Assembly: GCF_014898815.1 (NCBI RefSeq)
Contig: NW_026515438.1
Span: 124,001 to 188,000 of the forward strand
Direction: 5' to 3'
DNA from: Panonychus citri
Lineage: Eukaryota; Arthropoda; Arachnida; Trombidiformes; Tetranychidae
DNA length: 64,000 bases
Positions 1-10,006 of this stretch are shown here, piece by piece. Position 1 is the stretch's first letter. Each line of letters opens with the position of its first letter. The notes beneath the pieces are model-generated. The model saw only the letters and a list, made by a program, of their open reading frames with translations, was not told the origin of the DNA and made no database searches. A program made the position numbers and the translations under genes.

Positions 1-90
1 AATTTACTTTATCTTCTTAATTGTTAAAATCTGTTTAGTACTTTACTGTTAATCACCTGGACTAATTTTCTTTTTCTCTTTTTCCTACAG

Positions 91-146
91 AGGCACTTAA
101 AATATTTAACGATGGTTACAGAATAAAGATTAGTTTTATCAAATGA
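91..146 (+). CDS. Possible terminal exon of a gene that starts left of the window
   Basis: A long pyrimidine tract (about 67-86) ends in CTACAG at 85-90, a good 3' splice site. One frame after it reads ALKIFNDGYRIKISFIK and stops with TGA at 144-146. A second frame stops with TAA at 124. No family is recognisable from so short a piece, and without the preceding exon the frame cannot be fixed. The only support is the splice acceptor and an open frame to a stop. It could equally be chance sequence in an intergenic region. Confidence 0.2.
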
Positions 147-597
147 AATTTTTGTTTGTTTGTTTACATCCTGACTTATGGAAAAGTAAATTGCTATTTG
201 ATGGTTTGTCAACAAAGATTTACAACCCGAAATCTTTTCAAGGTACTTCGATTGAATGAACAATTTACGAAATCTCGATAAACGGACGTGTTACACCCTC
301 GAGTTTTTCTCATTTTCACGGTGGAAATGAACTTAAATATGAAATAATTATAGAATATTAGGTCGAATCAAAATAATTATTATTGATTAGTTGTGCATTT
401 GCGGCGAAAGTAATTTTTATAATACTTTGAGAACGGCAACAAGTTGGAGAAAACAACCGGATAGGTAAGGGAGGAAGCGAGTGCTGTTTATTTGATTGGA
501 TTAGGAGAGATTATATTTTAGGATGAATTATGATTAGAGGAAAGCAATAAGCGTTTGGAATGATTTTAGATCATTGATTGTTCATGTGATCCTTTGA
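147..597. other. Intergenic, no gene seen
   Basis: AT-rich sequence between the possible exon at 91-146 and the 3' end of the myosin light chain gene. It probably includes the 3' UTR of the light chain on the - strand. No convincing open frame, RNA gene or repeat was seen. Confidence 0.5.
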
Positions 598-1491
598 TTA
601 TCCACTCATTACGGTTTTAACAAACTCTTCGTAATGAATGTTACCCTGTGAATCCTCTTGACCAGCTAAAAGTTGTTCAACTTCATCATCTAGAAGTTTT
701 TCACCCAAAGTAGTAAGTAAGTGTCGCAATTCAGCTGAACTAATGACACCACTTCCATCCTTATCGAAGTGTCGTAAGCCTTCAATGAAATCTTCGGCTG
801 TGTCGGTACATCGATTCTTGGAGACAGTTTGAAGGATCGGAAGGAAAACATCAAAACCAATTCTATCATCTGATGCAAGAGAAAAGAAAATAATATTTAT
901 CATTACAAGAATATCTAAATGATGTCAATAAAAAGACGATTGATTGTAAATTTACCAGGTCTTAGTTGATTACAACATTTCTTTACTTCGGCTTCAGTTG
1001 GATTTTGACCCAATGCTCTGAGAACATCACCTAATTGGGAAACATTGATTTTTCCATCGCCTCGATTATCAAAGAGAGAGAAGGCTTCTTGATATTCTTT
1101 TATTGTAGAACGAGGAGAGAGAAAGAAAAGAAAGAAGAAAGAAGAAAGAAGAAAGAAATGATTAAATGGAATGTAAATGAATTGATTTGATTTGATGGAA
1201 TTGTCAACATGAAGAGAAACAACTTACCAGCGACTTGATCCTCTTTGTAGTTAACCTAAATGTCGATGGAAAATCAGAGTGGGTGAAAAAAGGAAAGGAA
1301 AGGAAGAGAAAAGACATAAAAAGAGAATAATTATCACAGATTAATAACATAAACATCCTGATACAATAAAATGTAGTAAACAAAGTAATTGATTTGGTCG
1401 GTGATAGAGAAACAAAAGTAAAGGTAAAGAGAGAGAATGAAAAAGAAGAGAAAAAGAAGAGAAAAGGTAAAAGGTAAACATACTCACCATT
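598..1491 (-). CDS. Mlc-c: Essential (alkali) myosin light chain, non-muscle type
   Basis: Four exons read on the - strand: 1489-1491, 1228-1255, 956-1096 and 598-869. All junctions are GT-AG and the phases join cleanly to 147 residues, the usual length for essential light chains. The protein begins MVNYKEDQVAEYQEAFSLFD and ends FVKTVMSG. It shows the EF-hand architecture of the family: a degenerate first loop (DNRGDGKINVSQL), then a third loop DKDGSGVISSAE with acidic or polar ligands at positions 1, 3, 5, 9 and 12, followed by the family signature ELRHLLTTLGEKL. Essential light chains wrap the first IQ motif of the myosin II heavy-chain neck and stiffen the lever arm. Among paralogues the sequence most resembles the cytoplasmic Mlc-c/MYL6 type. 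The first coding exon holds only the ATG. An A/G-rich tract fills the intron at 1097-1227. Confidence 0.93.
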
Positions 1492-1980
1492 CTGATGAAT
1501 TTGTGAAGAAAATAAAGTGAAGATGAAAATGAATTGAATTAGAATATTAAAGAGAATCAATTGAACGAAATGAATTGAATGTTAATCATGAAACTAATAA
1601 ATTAAACTCTTTTTGTTTCCTTTCATTGACAATTAACAAGAAAAACAAAACGAAACAAACAGAAAGAGAATTTTTTTTCTTTCTTTTATTTTTGTTTCTC
1701 TTTCTTTTTTCTCTGTCGTCATTTCCTGAACCGCCTTCTTTAAAAAAGCTCCACAATTGATTCTCATCATTAGAAGTTAATTATTGCGAGTTAATTAACA
1801 GTTAATTTTCTAAAAATAAACGAAAATTAAAGTTGAGATGATTGGATGAAATGACGAAGAGAAAAGTTTAGAAACTGTTGTTGATATTTTCTTTCGATTC
1901 TTTTTAATTGATCAAAGAAAATATTCTAATTGTTTTTCTTTAATTTTGATTATTAATTTACTTTTATGGAAATTGATTAA
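1492..1980. other. Intergenic: Mlc-c 5' region and 3' flank of the membrane protein gene
   Basis: About 0.5 kb of AT-rich DNA with a T-rich tract near 1670-1720. It should hold the Mlc-c promoter and the 3' UTR of the next - strand gene. No conserved motif was identified by eye. Confidence 0.5.
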
Positions 1981-3057
1981 TCATGATGATTTATTTCCTA
2001 AATTGGAAATATATTGTAACATGATTGGGTTAATTGTTTTTATCTTTTGATTGTTTTGATTGTTTTGATTATAATTGTGATCATGATCAATGTCATGATT
2101 ATGTTTATGTTTATGATTGTGATCAATTTGATTAGTTGATTGTTGGTCACAAATTTCATCTTTAATTGTTTCAATTGATTCTAAACTACTGGTATTCCCA
2201 TGAATTGAATTTGAATCAATTGATTTCGATGAAGATTCGATTGGCCTTTCAGTTGATTGATTGGAATTGAATTTAACACCAATACAAGTGACTGTGGACA
2301 TCGCGGTTGATGCAGCGGTGAAAAAAGGAGGATTAGTTGGTCTTCTTTGATTGTGATAAGTGTTAATTGTTGTGGAGGATTTGATTGTTGGACAACAATT
2401 AAGCAAATGAGGACCAAAGAAAATGATTCGACAAGAACAACAAATGAATCCGATCGCCATCATTGCCGATCCACCGAGAAAAGTCATTTCTTGAAACTAT
2501 TGAAAGAAGAAGAAAAGAAGAAGAGAAGAAATTGAGAAACAATTAGTTAATTATTGATATCTAATGATGATCATAATCACGATGATGATACTTACTTGAT
2601 CTTCATTGAAATAAACATAAACACTAATCAAAATGGCTCCTAATCCAATTAAGATCAATATAAATCCAGAGACAACAAGGACATCGGGTGAACGATAATG
2701 TTTCCCAAAGTAGATCTCAATTAACGAAGCACTTAAAGACAATCGTTTTAATTGTAATTGTGTATTTGATTGTGAATAACGAATGTCATTTGTATCGTGA
2801 ATATTTAAACTAATTGTTGATGATTTTTTACTTTCACCTGATTTATTATTGTGATGATAATGATACGGATTAGGATTAGGATTAAGACTCTGATTACAAT
2901 TACGATTACGATTATGATTATGATTATGATTATGTTGATATTGTTTATTGGGATGTTGATTGTGTTGATTTTGGTGATAATGATTATCTTTGGTCATTGA
3001 TTTGTTGGTCTTGATTAGTTGATTGTTACAATTAGGTGATTGAATTGAATTGAGCAT
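1981..3057 (-). CDS. Two-helix membrane protein with His/Asn-rich tails, family not recognised
   Basis: Two exons on the - strand, 2596-3057 and 1981-2496, join in phase 0 (donor GTAAGT, acceptor TTTCAATAG) to give 325 residues. The N-terminal ~100 residues are Asn/His-rich low complexity. Residues ~125-149 (VVSGFILILIGLGAILISVY) form a hydrophobic helix. A short turn containing NEDQFQEM spans the intron, and a second hydrophobic segment (GGSAMMAIGFICCSCRIIFF) follows, so the core is a membrane hairpin. The C-terminal ~140 residues are polar, again with a His/Asn run (HNHKHKHNHDIDHDHN). There is no signal peptide, so both ends probably face the same side. The conserved part is likely the ~70 residues around the hairpin. 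No domain name can be assigned. The exon joining is well supported by the hairpin continuing across the junction. Confidence 0.7.
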
Positions 3058-4343
3058 TTAATTATATCAATAACAGTTCAACTTTTGTAATCAAACAACT
3101 TGATGTTTATTGTTGATTTAATTTTATTGATTATTTGATTGTTTAATATTAATAATAAATTGTTGTGAAAAATATTATGTGAATTCATGATTAATATTAA
3201 TCATTAATTAGGATATAATAAATGAAATCAAAATCAAAATCACAATTTAAATAATTTACTTGAATCAAACTGAAAAATATCAACACAATTTTAATTGATG
3301 ACAATCAATTTAACCACAAGAATTATAATAACTAAATGAATCAAGTTTCTTAAGTAATTACAATTACAATCAATTAATTATCATCTTCTCCCTCTCACTT
3401 TCTCACTACAATTAATAATATCATCATTAAATGATCATAATGATAAAATTTCTTGTAGCAATTAAATAAATATTGAGGAATTAACTTAATTATCAACACA
3501 ATTTGATCATCAACAATTAATAAGCTCATTATTGATTAACTGATTAATTGATTGCTAGTCAATGAATGAATGGTAAGGGTAAAAAAGATTTTCTGTTTGT
3601 TACAATTAACAATTTTTCTAATTACAATTAAAAGTTTCCCAAGTCAATCAACTCTCAAATAATTAACTAAACAGTCAACTAACCTTCTTGTCTTATAATT
3701 AACTTGATCGTCAATGGAAAATACTAATCATAACAATTAGAATGAGAAATAAATCATATAATCATCGGATTAACAATCAACAATCAATACTCTAAGTCCT
3801 TAATTGTGACAATAATTGTTTGTAAAGAAAAAAAATCAATTTCATTAGCTAATTGTAAGCATTTCAATTAACAGAAATCACTTGATTCTAAACACAATCT
3901 AATCCTTTAATGATCAACAATCAGTCGATCACGTTTTAGACATTCAATCTAATTGATATCAGATAAATTTCCATCCGAGTTAAATTAATTAACTGACTAG
4001 AAATTAAATTTTCCAAATTATTCCAAGTCCAAATGAATAAGAATTTTTCCAAAATCGAATTGAAAAAAATTCGAAAAAATTTTTGTTTTTCTCTTTATTC
4101 TTAAACCGAAAAGATCTCAAGTTTAGTCTACTTGTTACTCTCCAATAGGAAACATCAAAAAGCAGAAGCTAAAGTCTTCATTTTGATTCTGTTCTCTTGC
4201 AAGTTACTTTCAACGGTGTTATTGTTAATTAGTTGATTGTTCGGTTAATAATCGTGTATTGGATTAGCCGGTGGATAATTGAGTGTCTTTATTTTGTGAG
4301 AAGAAGAAGAGAGAAAAAAAAGAGAAATAACCAAAGAAGATAA
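3058..4343. other. Shared divergent upstream region
   Basis: 1.3 kb between the - strand membrane-protein gene and the + strand HP1 gene, transcribed away from each other. It must hold both promoters. The DNA is dominated by AATTA/TAATT/CAATTA words. No coding frame, TATA motif or structured RNA was convincing. Confidence 0.5.
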
Positions 4344-5017
4344 ATGGAAGGAGCCAGTCAAGAAGGAGCTTCTGGATCAGTGGAAGTGGAAGAGTATTAC
4401 GAGGTTGAAAAGATTATTGATAAAAGAGTTACTAAAACAGGTAAAATAGAATATCTTTTGAAGTGGTCCGGTTGGTCATCTTCGGCTAATTCTTGGGCTA
4501 AAAAGGAAGATGTCGATTGTCCCGAATTAATTGACAGATTTGAAGAAAAACAAAGGAGACAGTTGGCTGCTGAAGAGAGATCCAGACATGAACCTAAAGT
4601 TAGGCCTCTATTTGCTCCTGGAGAACCAACTGGATTTGATAAAGGCCTAAAGGCCGAAGCCATTACCGGTGTAACTAAAATTGGAAATGAGATTATCTAT
4701 TTTGTTAAATGGTAAGTTAACAATTATATAACCAATAATCCATTTTTAATCAATAATCTTTTATTTGTCTTGCTTTCAATCCTTTTTATTACATTGATTC
4801 ATTTTCTATTTTTTTTGCTTTTGCTTTTCTTTTTGTTTTTGTTTTTCTCTTTCTCTCTTTTGTTTACTGTTTTTATTATAGGAAAAATGAGACTCAACAA
4901 GGAATGATTCCTGGTTCTGTTGCCGAAAAGAAATGTCCACAATTGGTCATTGAATATATGGAAAACAATATAAGGCGAAATGATCAACATTGTATCCAAA
5001 AAGCTAATCAATTGTGA
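4344..5017 (+). CDS. HP1: Heterochromatin protein 1-type chromobox protein
   Basis: Two exons, 4344-4711 and 4882-5017, split a Trp codon (TG|G) and give 167 residues. Residues ~17-70 are a chromodomain that binds methylated H3K9. The aromatic cage positions are Y19, W41 and W44, where the last replaces the usual Tyr. After a short basic hinge, residues ~97-157 are a chromoshadow dimerisation domain, beginning GFDKGLKAEAITG and continuing across the intron as FVKWKNETQQGMIPGSV to CPQLVIEYMENNIRRN. Two departures are visible: the chromodomain has SWAKKEDVDC where HP1 proteins normally have WEP, and the C-terminal helix lacks the Trp that in known HP1s contacts PxVxL peptides. The hinge is short (~30 residues). 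It could be HP1a/b/c-like or a lineage-specific paralogue. Confidence 0.9.
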
Positions 5018-5894
5018 TTATCGCGTAAATGGTCACATATTTAACAATCTACAGTTTGATTTATTGAAGTGTTACCATTTTCAACTACTGTCCAGTTTAT
5101 CTTTTAACCCCTTTTGACCGGTTAAACTTTTCACCATATTGACCTTTGTCTTGTTTGGAAAAACAAGTTTATACATTTACATTTATTGTTTTCTCCCTCG
5201 GTACAAATTACATAATCAAATGGGAGAGTTAAATTATGTTTATTTACCCAAATCACACATCAATCATTCATTATGTTAAATGGCCTGAATATCATCTAAT
5301 AGTATTAACTCTGAGCTGATTATCATTTCATGGACTTGGAATCTTGCCGAAGCCAAAGCCCAAAAATTGCTCTAAATTGCCAAATTTTCTCATCTAAAAT
5401 AATCACTTATTTACAACAATCATAAACTTTTGCCATAATCAATTTCTCATCAATTTCAACAATTTATATCTCATCATTGAAATTGAAAAAGTTATACAAC
5501 AAGAAACAATTATTCTCATATCATCTATTGATTGTACACTTTATACACTAATTTTTATTTTCTCCCCAAATTGTTAATTACTCATCCCCATTGATTTAAT
5601 CAAAAATTCACCGATTAACAGGTTGATGTAATTAAATCTGAAAAACGATCAAGTCGATTAGTTGATCGGTGGACCGTTAGATGGAACCGGTTACCTCGTT
5701 TCCTGTTCCTTCCATGTGCTTGTTCAATGTCACGTGATTTCAATATTTTGTTTCTTTCTGATGAAATTTTCTGTTCATCTTACTTAACCGATTAAATTAA
5801 TTGTCTCTTTCTAGTTAATTGCATTTAATTATTTCATTTGTTTTCTTATTAATTTATTAATAACTGATTGGTTGTATTGTATAATTTCTACAAA
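5018..5894. other. Intergenic between HP1 and mtHsp70
   Basis: HP1 3' UTR followed by the mtHsp70 promoter region. The segment 5640-5760 is less AT-rich than its surroundings and contains a palindromic E-box. The rest is AT-rich with no open frame of interest. Confidence 0.5.
5730..5737. promoter_or_regulatory. Palindromic E-box TCACGTGA upstream of mtHsp70
   Basis: TCACGTGA lies 158 bp upstream of the mtHsp70 start codon, inside a locally GC-richer patch. This octamer is the preferred site of bHLH-Zip factors of the MITF/TFEB/USF/Myc group. Use in this gene is inferred from position only. Confidence 0.4.
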
Positions 5895-8393
5895 ATGTTG
5901 ATTAATCTAAGGTCAGCTGCTTTAAATTCACTTGTTCGCAAGAATCTCCTTCTCAAGGTAATGTCTTTTAATTTGGTCTTTTTAATTTCTTTTGTCTTCT
6001 TTGTTTTTTTCAATTGTGATTTGTTTTTTTTTCTCTGTTTGATTTAATTGTTGTTTTCATGATTGGTCTTTTTCTTTTTCTGCTCTTTGTACTTTTTATC
6101 TTTGGTCTTTGGTTTAAATTTAGACTGGTAACCGGATTAGTGTGGTTGGTCATCGAAATGCTTCTGATGGAAAGGTTACCGGAACTGTCATTGGTGTGGA
6201 TTTGGGTACAACCAATTCTTGTGTCGCTGTTATGGAAGGAAAAACACCTCGAGTTATTGAAAATTCAGGTCAGTTAATTTAGTCGATTGATTGACAATCA
6301 TGGTTACTTGATTCATCTTAGGAAGCATGTTTCAGTTTAAAGGGGGGAGGGGTAATAGGAAAATATTCTCTTCTAGAATATTCGATGGGAATTTATTTAT
6401 TTTCCTTGTTCAATGTATATATATTTTTTTCTTCTGTTTGTTTAATCTTTAGAGGGTTCGAGGACAACTCCATCGGTTGTCGCTTTCACAGCTGATGGTG
6501 AAAGATTAGTAGGAATGCCTGCTCGTCGTCAGGCTGTAACCAATGCTGCTAATACATTTTATGCCACCAAACGTTTAATTGGTCGTAAATTTGACGATGC
6601 TGAAGTTCAAAAAGATAAGAAAGTTGTTTCTTATAAAATTGTTCGAGCCTCAAATGGTGATGCTTGGGTTGAAGCACATGGAAAATTGTATAGTCCAAGT
6701 CAAGTTGGTGCTTTTATCTTGATGAAAATGAAGGAGACTGCTGAAGGTTATCTCAATCACAGTGTTAAAAATGCCGTAATTACAGTTCCAGCCTATTTCA
6801 ATGATTCCCAAAGACAGGCAACCAAAGATGCAGGTCAAATTGCAGGTCTTAACGTGCTTCGAGTTATCAATGAACCCACCGCTGCTGCTCTTGCATACGG
6901 TTTAGATAAAGTAGATGATAAGGTTATCGCTGTTTACGATCTTGGTGGTGGTACTTTTGATGTATCAATTTTAGAAATTCAAAAAGGTGTTTTCGAGGTT
7001 AAATCTACCAATGGTGATACTTTCCTTGGTGGTGAAGATTTTGATAATGGTCTAGTAAATTATTTAGTAGGTGAATTTAAACGTGAACAAGGAATAGATC
7101 TGACAAAGGATATTATGGCCATGCAAAGGTTAAAGGAAGCAGCTGAGAAGGCGAAAATTGAATTATCTTCATCAATGCAAACCGATATTAACCTTCCTTA
7201 CTTAACCATGGATGCAAGTGGACCTAAACACATGAACCTTAAATTAACACGGGCCAAATTTGAATCGCTAGTTGCCGATCTTATCAAAAGGACAATTGAA
7301 CCATGTAAAAGGCAGTTAAAGACGCCGAAGTAAAAACCTCCGAAATTGGGGAAGTAATTCTTGTTGGTGGTATGACACGAATGCCAAAGGTCCAGGAAAC
7401 TGTACAAGAAATATTTGGTCGTCAACCAAGTAAATCAGTTAATCCCGATGAAGCTGTAGCAGTTGGTGCTGCTATTCAAGGAGGTGTTTTGTCTGGTAAC
7501 GTGACGGAAGTACTTTTATTAGATGTAACTCCTTTATCACTTGGTATTGAAACATTAGGTGGAGTATTCACCAAATTAATCAATAGAAATACAACTATTC
7601 CTACCAAAAAGAGTCAAGTTTTCTCAACCGCTGCCGATGGTCAAACTCAAGTTGAAATTAAAGTTTTCCAAGGAGAACGTGAAATGGCCGCAGCGAACAA
7701 AATTTTGGGCCAATTTACTTTAGTCGGTATTCCACCTGCACCCAGAGGTGTACCTCAAATTGAAGTTACTTTTGATATCGATGCAAACGGTATTGTCCAT
7801 GTTTCCGCTCGAGACAAGGGAACTGGTAAAGAACAACAAATAGTCATTCAATCATCCGGTGGTTTAAGTAAAGATGAAGTTGAAAATATGATTCGTGAAG
7901 CAGAAAAATACGCTGAACAAGACAAGAAGAACAAAGAAGTTATCGAAGCAGTTAATCAAGCCGAAGGTATTATTCACGATACCGAGACAAAGATGGAAGA
8001 GTTTAAAGCTCAACTTCCCGCTGAAGAATGCGAAAAATTAAAATTAAAGATCGATGCAACTCGAGAGGTATTAGCTAAAAAAGACGAAGAATCAACAACA
8101 GCGGAAAATATTAAAGCAGCAACAAATGATTTACAACAAGCATCACTTAAATTGTTCGAGATGGCTTACAAAAAGGTAAGTTAATCACTCGAAAATTACA
8201 CTTTCTCTTCCCAAAGAATCAACTTACCTGTTTGATTTTTAATTGTTTTTTTTTGTTGTTCTCTAAATTTTCCAATTTATAGATGGCTGCTGAGCGGGAA
8301 TCATCATCATCTTCATCATCATCATCATCAGATACACAGGATGAAAAGACACAGTCAGAGGATTCACAAAAGGAGAAGGAGAAACAAAATTAG
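5895..8393 (+). CDS. Hsc70-5: Mitochondrial Hsp70 (mortalin/DnaK type), with a one-base frameshift in the window
   Basis: Four exons: 5895-5957, 6124-6268, 6453-8175 and 8283-8393. Exon 1 encodes a basic, non-acidic targeting peptide (MLINLRSAALNSLVRKNLLLK). The ATPase domain starts with VIGVDLGTTNSCVAVMEG and continues with the DLGGGTFDVSIL phosphate-2 motif. The substrate-binding domain follows ILVGGMTRMPKVQETV and VLLLDVTPLSLGIETLGG. The tail is Ser-rich and lacks the cytosolic EEVD end. The DnaK-like insert KLYSPSQVGAFILMKMKETA also fits the mitochondrial form. This chaperone drives matrix protein import and folding with a J-protein and GrpE. At 7307-7310 the reading frame loses one base in an A run (…EPCKRQLKTPK-stop instead of …EPCK followed by DAEV). 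The exon lengths sum to 2042, one short of 681 codons. The gene otherwise looks fully functional, so consensus error is likely. Confidence 0.95.
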
Positions 8394-9158
8394 TTTTGAT
8401 TTACATTAATTTTGACAAAATTTTCAATACCATTTACATTTGGTCATTATCACAAATTTCCTCTCAATCAATCGCGACTTCCCCCCAATCCATCAAAAGA
8501 AGAGAAAAAAAAAATTACTACACTCAATATAGATTAGCTTTAATTAACTATTCAAACTTGTAATCATCATTTAAATATGAGAGTCATTTAAATTGTTTCT
8601 CTTTGTATTCATTACGAAAACAAACTAAACAGTAATCACTGTTAAATCATATTAACCTACAAAGAGCCACAGCACACCTTCAAACCCTATCCATTAATTT
8701 TTGTGTTAAAGAAAAACAAAATCTAAATCAAATCATATATAAATGTTTAATAACAGTTAACAATTAGTTTAGATTTTTATGTTTCAATTAAACCTTTATT
8801 TCCCTCATGAAATGATTACTGGTTTAAAAACAAAGCAAATTTAGCAAATTGATTAAGACATTTAATCAACATAAGAAAAAAGTAATTTTATTTTTCAATT
8901 TAGATATCCTTGAATTTGATTTAGTTGTTTAAACAAACATTGATTAATTGTGTCCTATCCCTTTAATGATTATTAAACCATCCAAACAAAAAATTAATCA
9001 TAAAAATGAAATTTGTTTAACTAACAACAAGCAAATTAAGAGATTGTAAAATTTTCATTAGTGAATAAAAAAAGTTTTTTTTTCTTTTTTCATGTAAATG
9101 AATTAAATTGTGTCAATTATGAATAAATTGCAAGTTAATTAGCTAATTAACATTCGTA
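8394..9158. other. Intergenic: mtHsp70 3' UTR and upstream region of next gene
   Basis: AT-rich, with several A-rich stretches and a T run near 9077-9090. No further exon was seen. Confidence 0.5.
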
Positions 9159-9650
9159 ATGGGACCAAAGAAGAAAAAGAAAAGTGTTGATCGGACTAAT
9201 TCCGGAACTTCTGGTGCTTTTTTACCCGAAGGTCAATCGAGACCCATGACTGGTAACATGGATTCGCCCCCTGACCCTTATTCAGCATTTGCCCGTTTTC
9301 CAGGTAAAAAGACACTTTTAGCTCCGGTCTCACCTCGAGCGATCATTAAACAAGCACCAGCCTCACCCAAAGTGAAATCAGTGCCTTCGCCTCCTCCCTA
9401 CCAATCAATTTCACCGATTCCCAACCGTCCCTGGAGTCCAAAAGTTTACGCCGTTGAATCGGTTAAATTTGAGCCTCGGTGCGAACCCAACAAAACCTGT
9501 ACCGATGTTAATCCCGATGGTTCTTCGGGCAAAGCGCTGCCCGCTTTTCATGGCCTCAAATCGCTTCTTCTCGACTGTGAGAAACATTCAGGCAGAAAAA
9601 ACTCCGAAGAAGATTATTACGATCAAAATCCTCCCAAAAAACCAAAATAA
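9159..9650 (+). CDS. Unrecognised basic, proline-rich protein, probably nuclear
   Basis: A single uninterrupted frame of 163 codons, clearly less AT-rich than its flanks and so probably real coding sequence. The first residues, MGPKKKKKSV, resemble a monopartite nuclear localisation signal, and a second basic cluster, PPKKPK, ends the protein. The middle is Pro/Ser-rich with repeated Ser-Pro sites (VSPRA, ASPKV, ISPIP, WSPKV), candidates for proline-directed kinases. It also has one PPPY motif of the kind bound by WW domains. A short predicted helix, GLKSLLLDCEKHSG, lies near residue 135. There are no membrane segments and no signal peptide. No family is recognised. The in-frame ATG at 9159 is the first and is followed by a compositionally coherent protein, which supports this start. 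The next gene (nuclear receptor) converges on it from the other strand. Confidence 0.7.
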   Translation: MGPKKKKKSVDRTNSGTSGAFLPEGQSRPMTGNMDSPPDPYSAFARFPGKKTLLAPVSPRAIIKQAPASPKVKSVPSPPPYQSISPIPNRPWSPKVYAVESVKFEPRCEPNKTCTDVNPDGSSGKALPAFHGLKSLLLDCEKHSGRKNSEEDYYDQNPPKKPK

Positions 9651-10006
9651 TCAATCAAACAATTTAATCTGCTAACCATTTAAATGGATAATAACTAAAT
9701 CAACCAACTAATCAATAACTCGCTACTTACCATCATCAACAATTAACTATTACAATTGTACTTTCAATCAAATTTACTATTAAAAAGTTCATTTTCAATT
9801 CACTATTATCACTCCCGTTCACAATTAAGACAAGGTTCTAAACGTGATTAACTCACAACAATTGGATTAAATTGTAAGATTATATTAAAAAAAATGAATA
9901 TTTTGATTGTTTGATTTGAAAACAATTTATTATTGTATTGATTTTGATTGTTTGAAAATAAAAATGAAGCTTAATTTGTAACTTTAGGTGATTAAAAGTT
10001 GATTAG
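9651..10006. other. Convergent intergenic spacer
   Basis: 356 bp between the stop codons of two convergent genes, so it holds both 3' UTRs. It offers no room or sequence for additional nuclear-receptor exons. Confidence 0.6.

Noticed and set aside
1204..1760. Open frames over the Mlc-c introns and its upstream region
   Set aside because: Low-complexity A/G- or T/C-rich translation; the region is explained by verified introns and 5' flank.
7334..7371. An intron at the mtHsp70 break
   Set aside because: There is no GT-AG pair, and the conserved protein sequence continues without gap once a single base is added.
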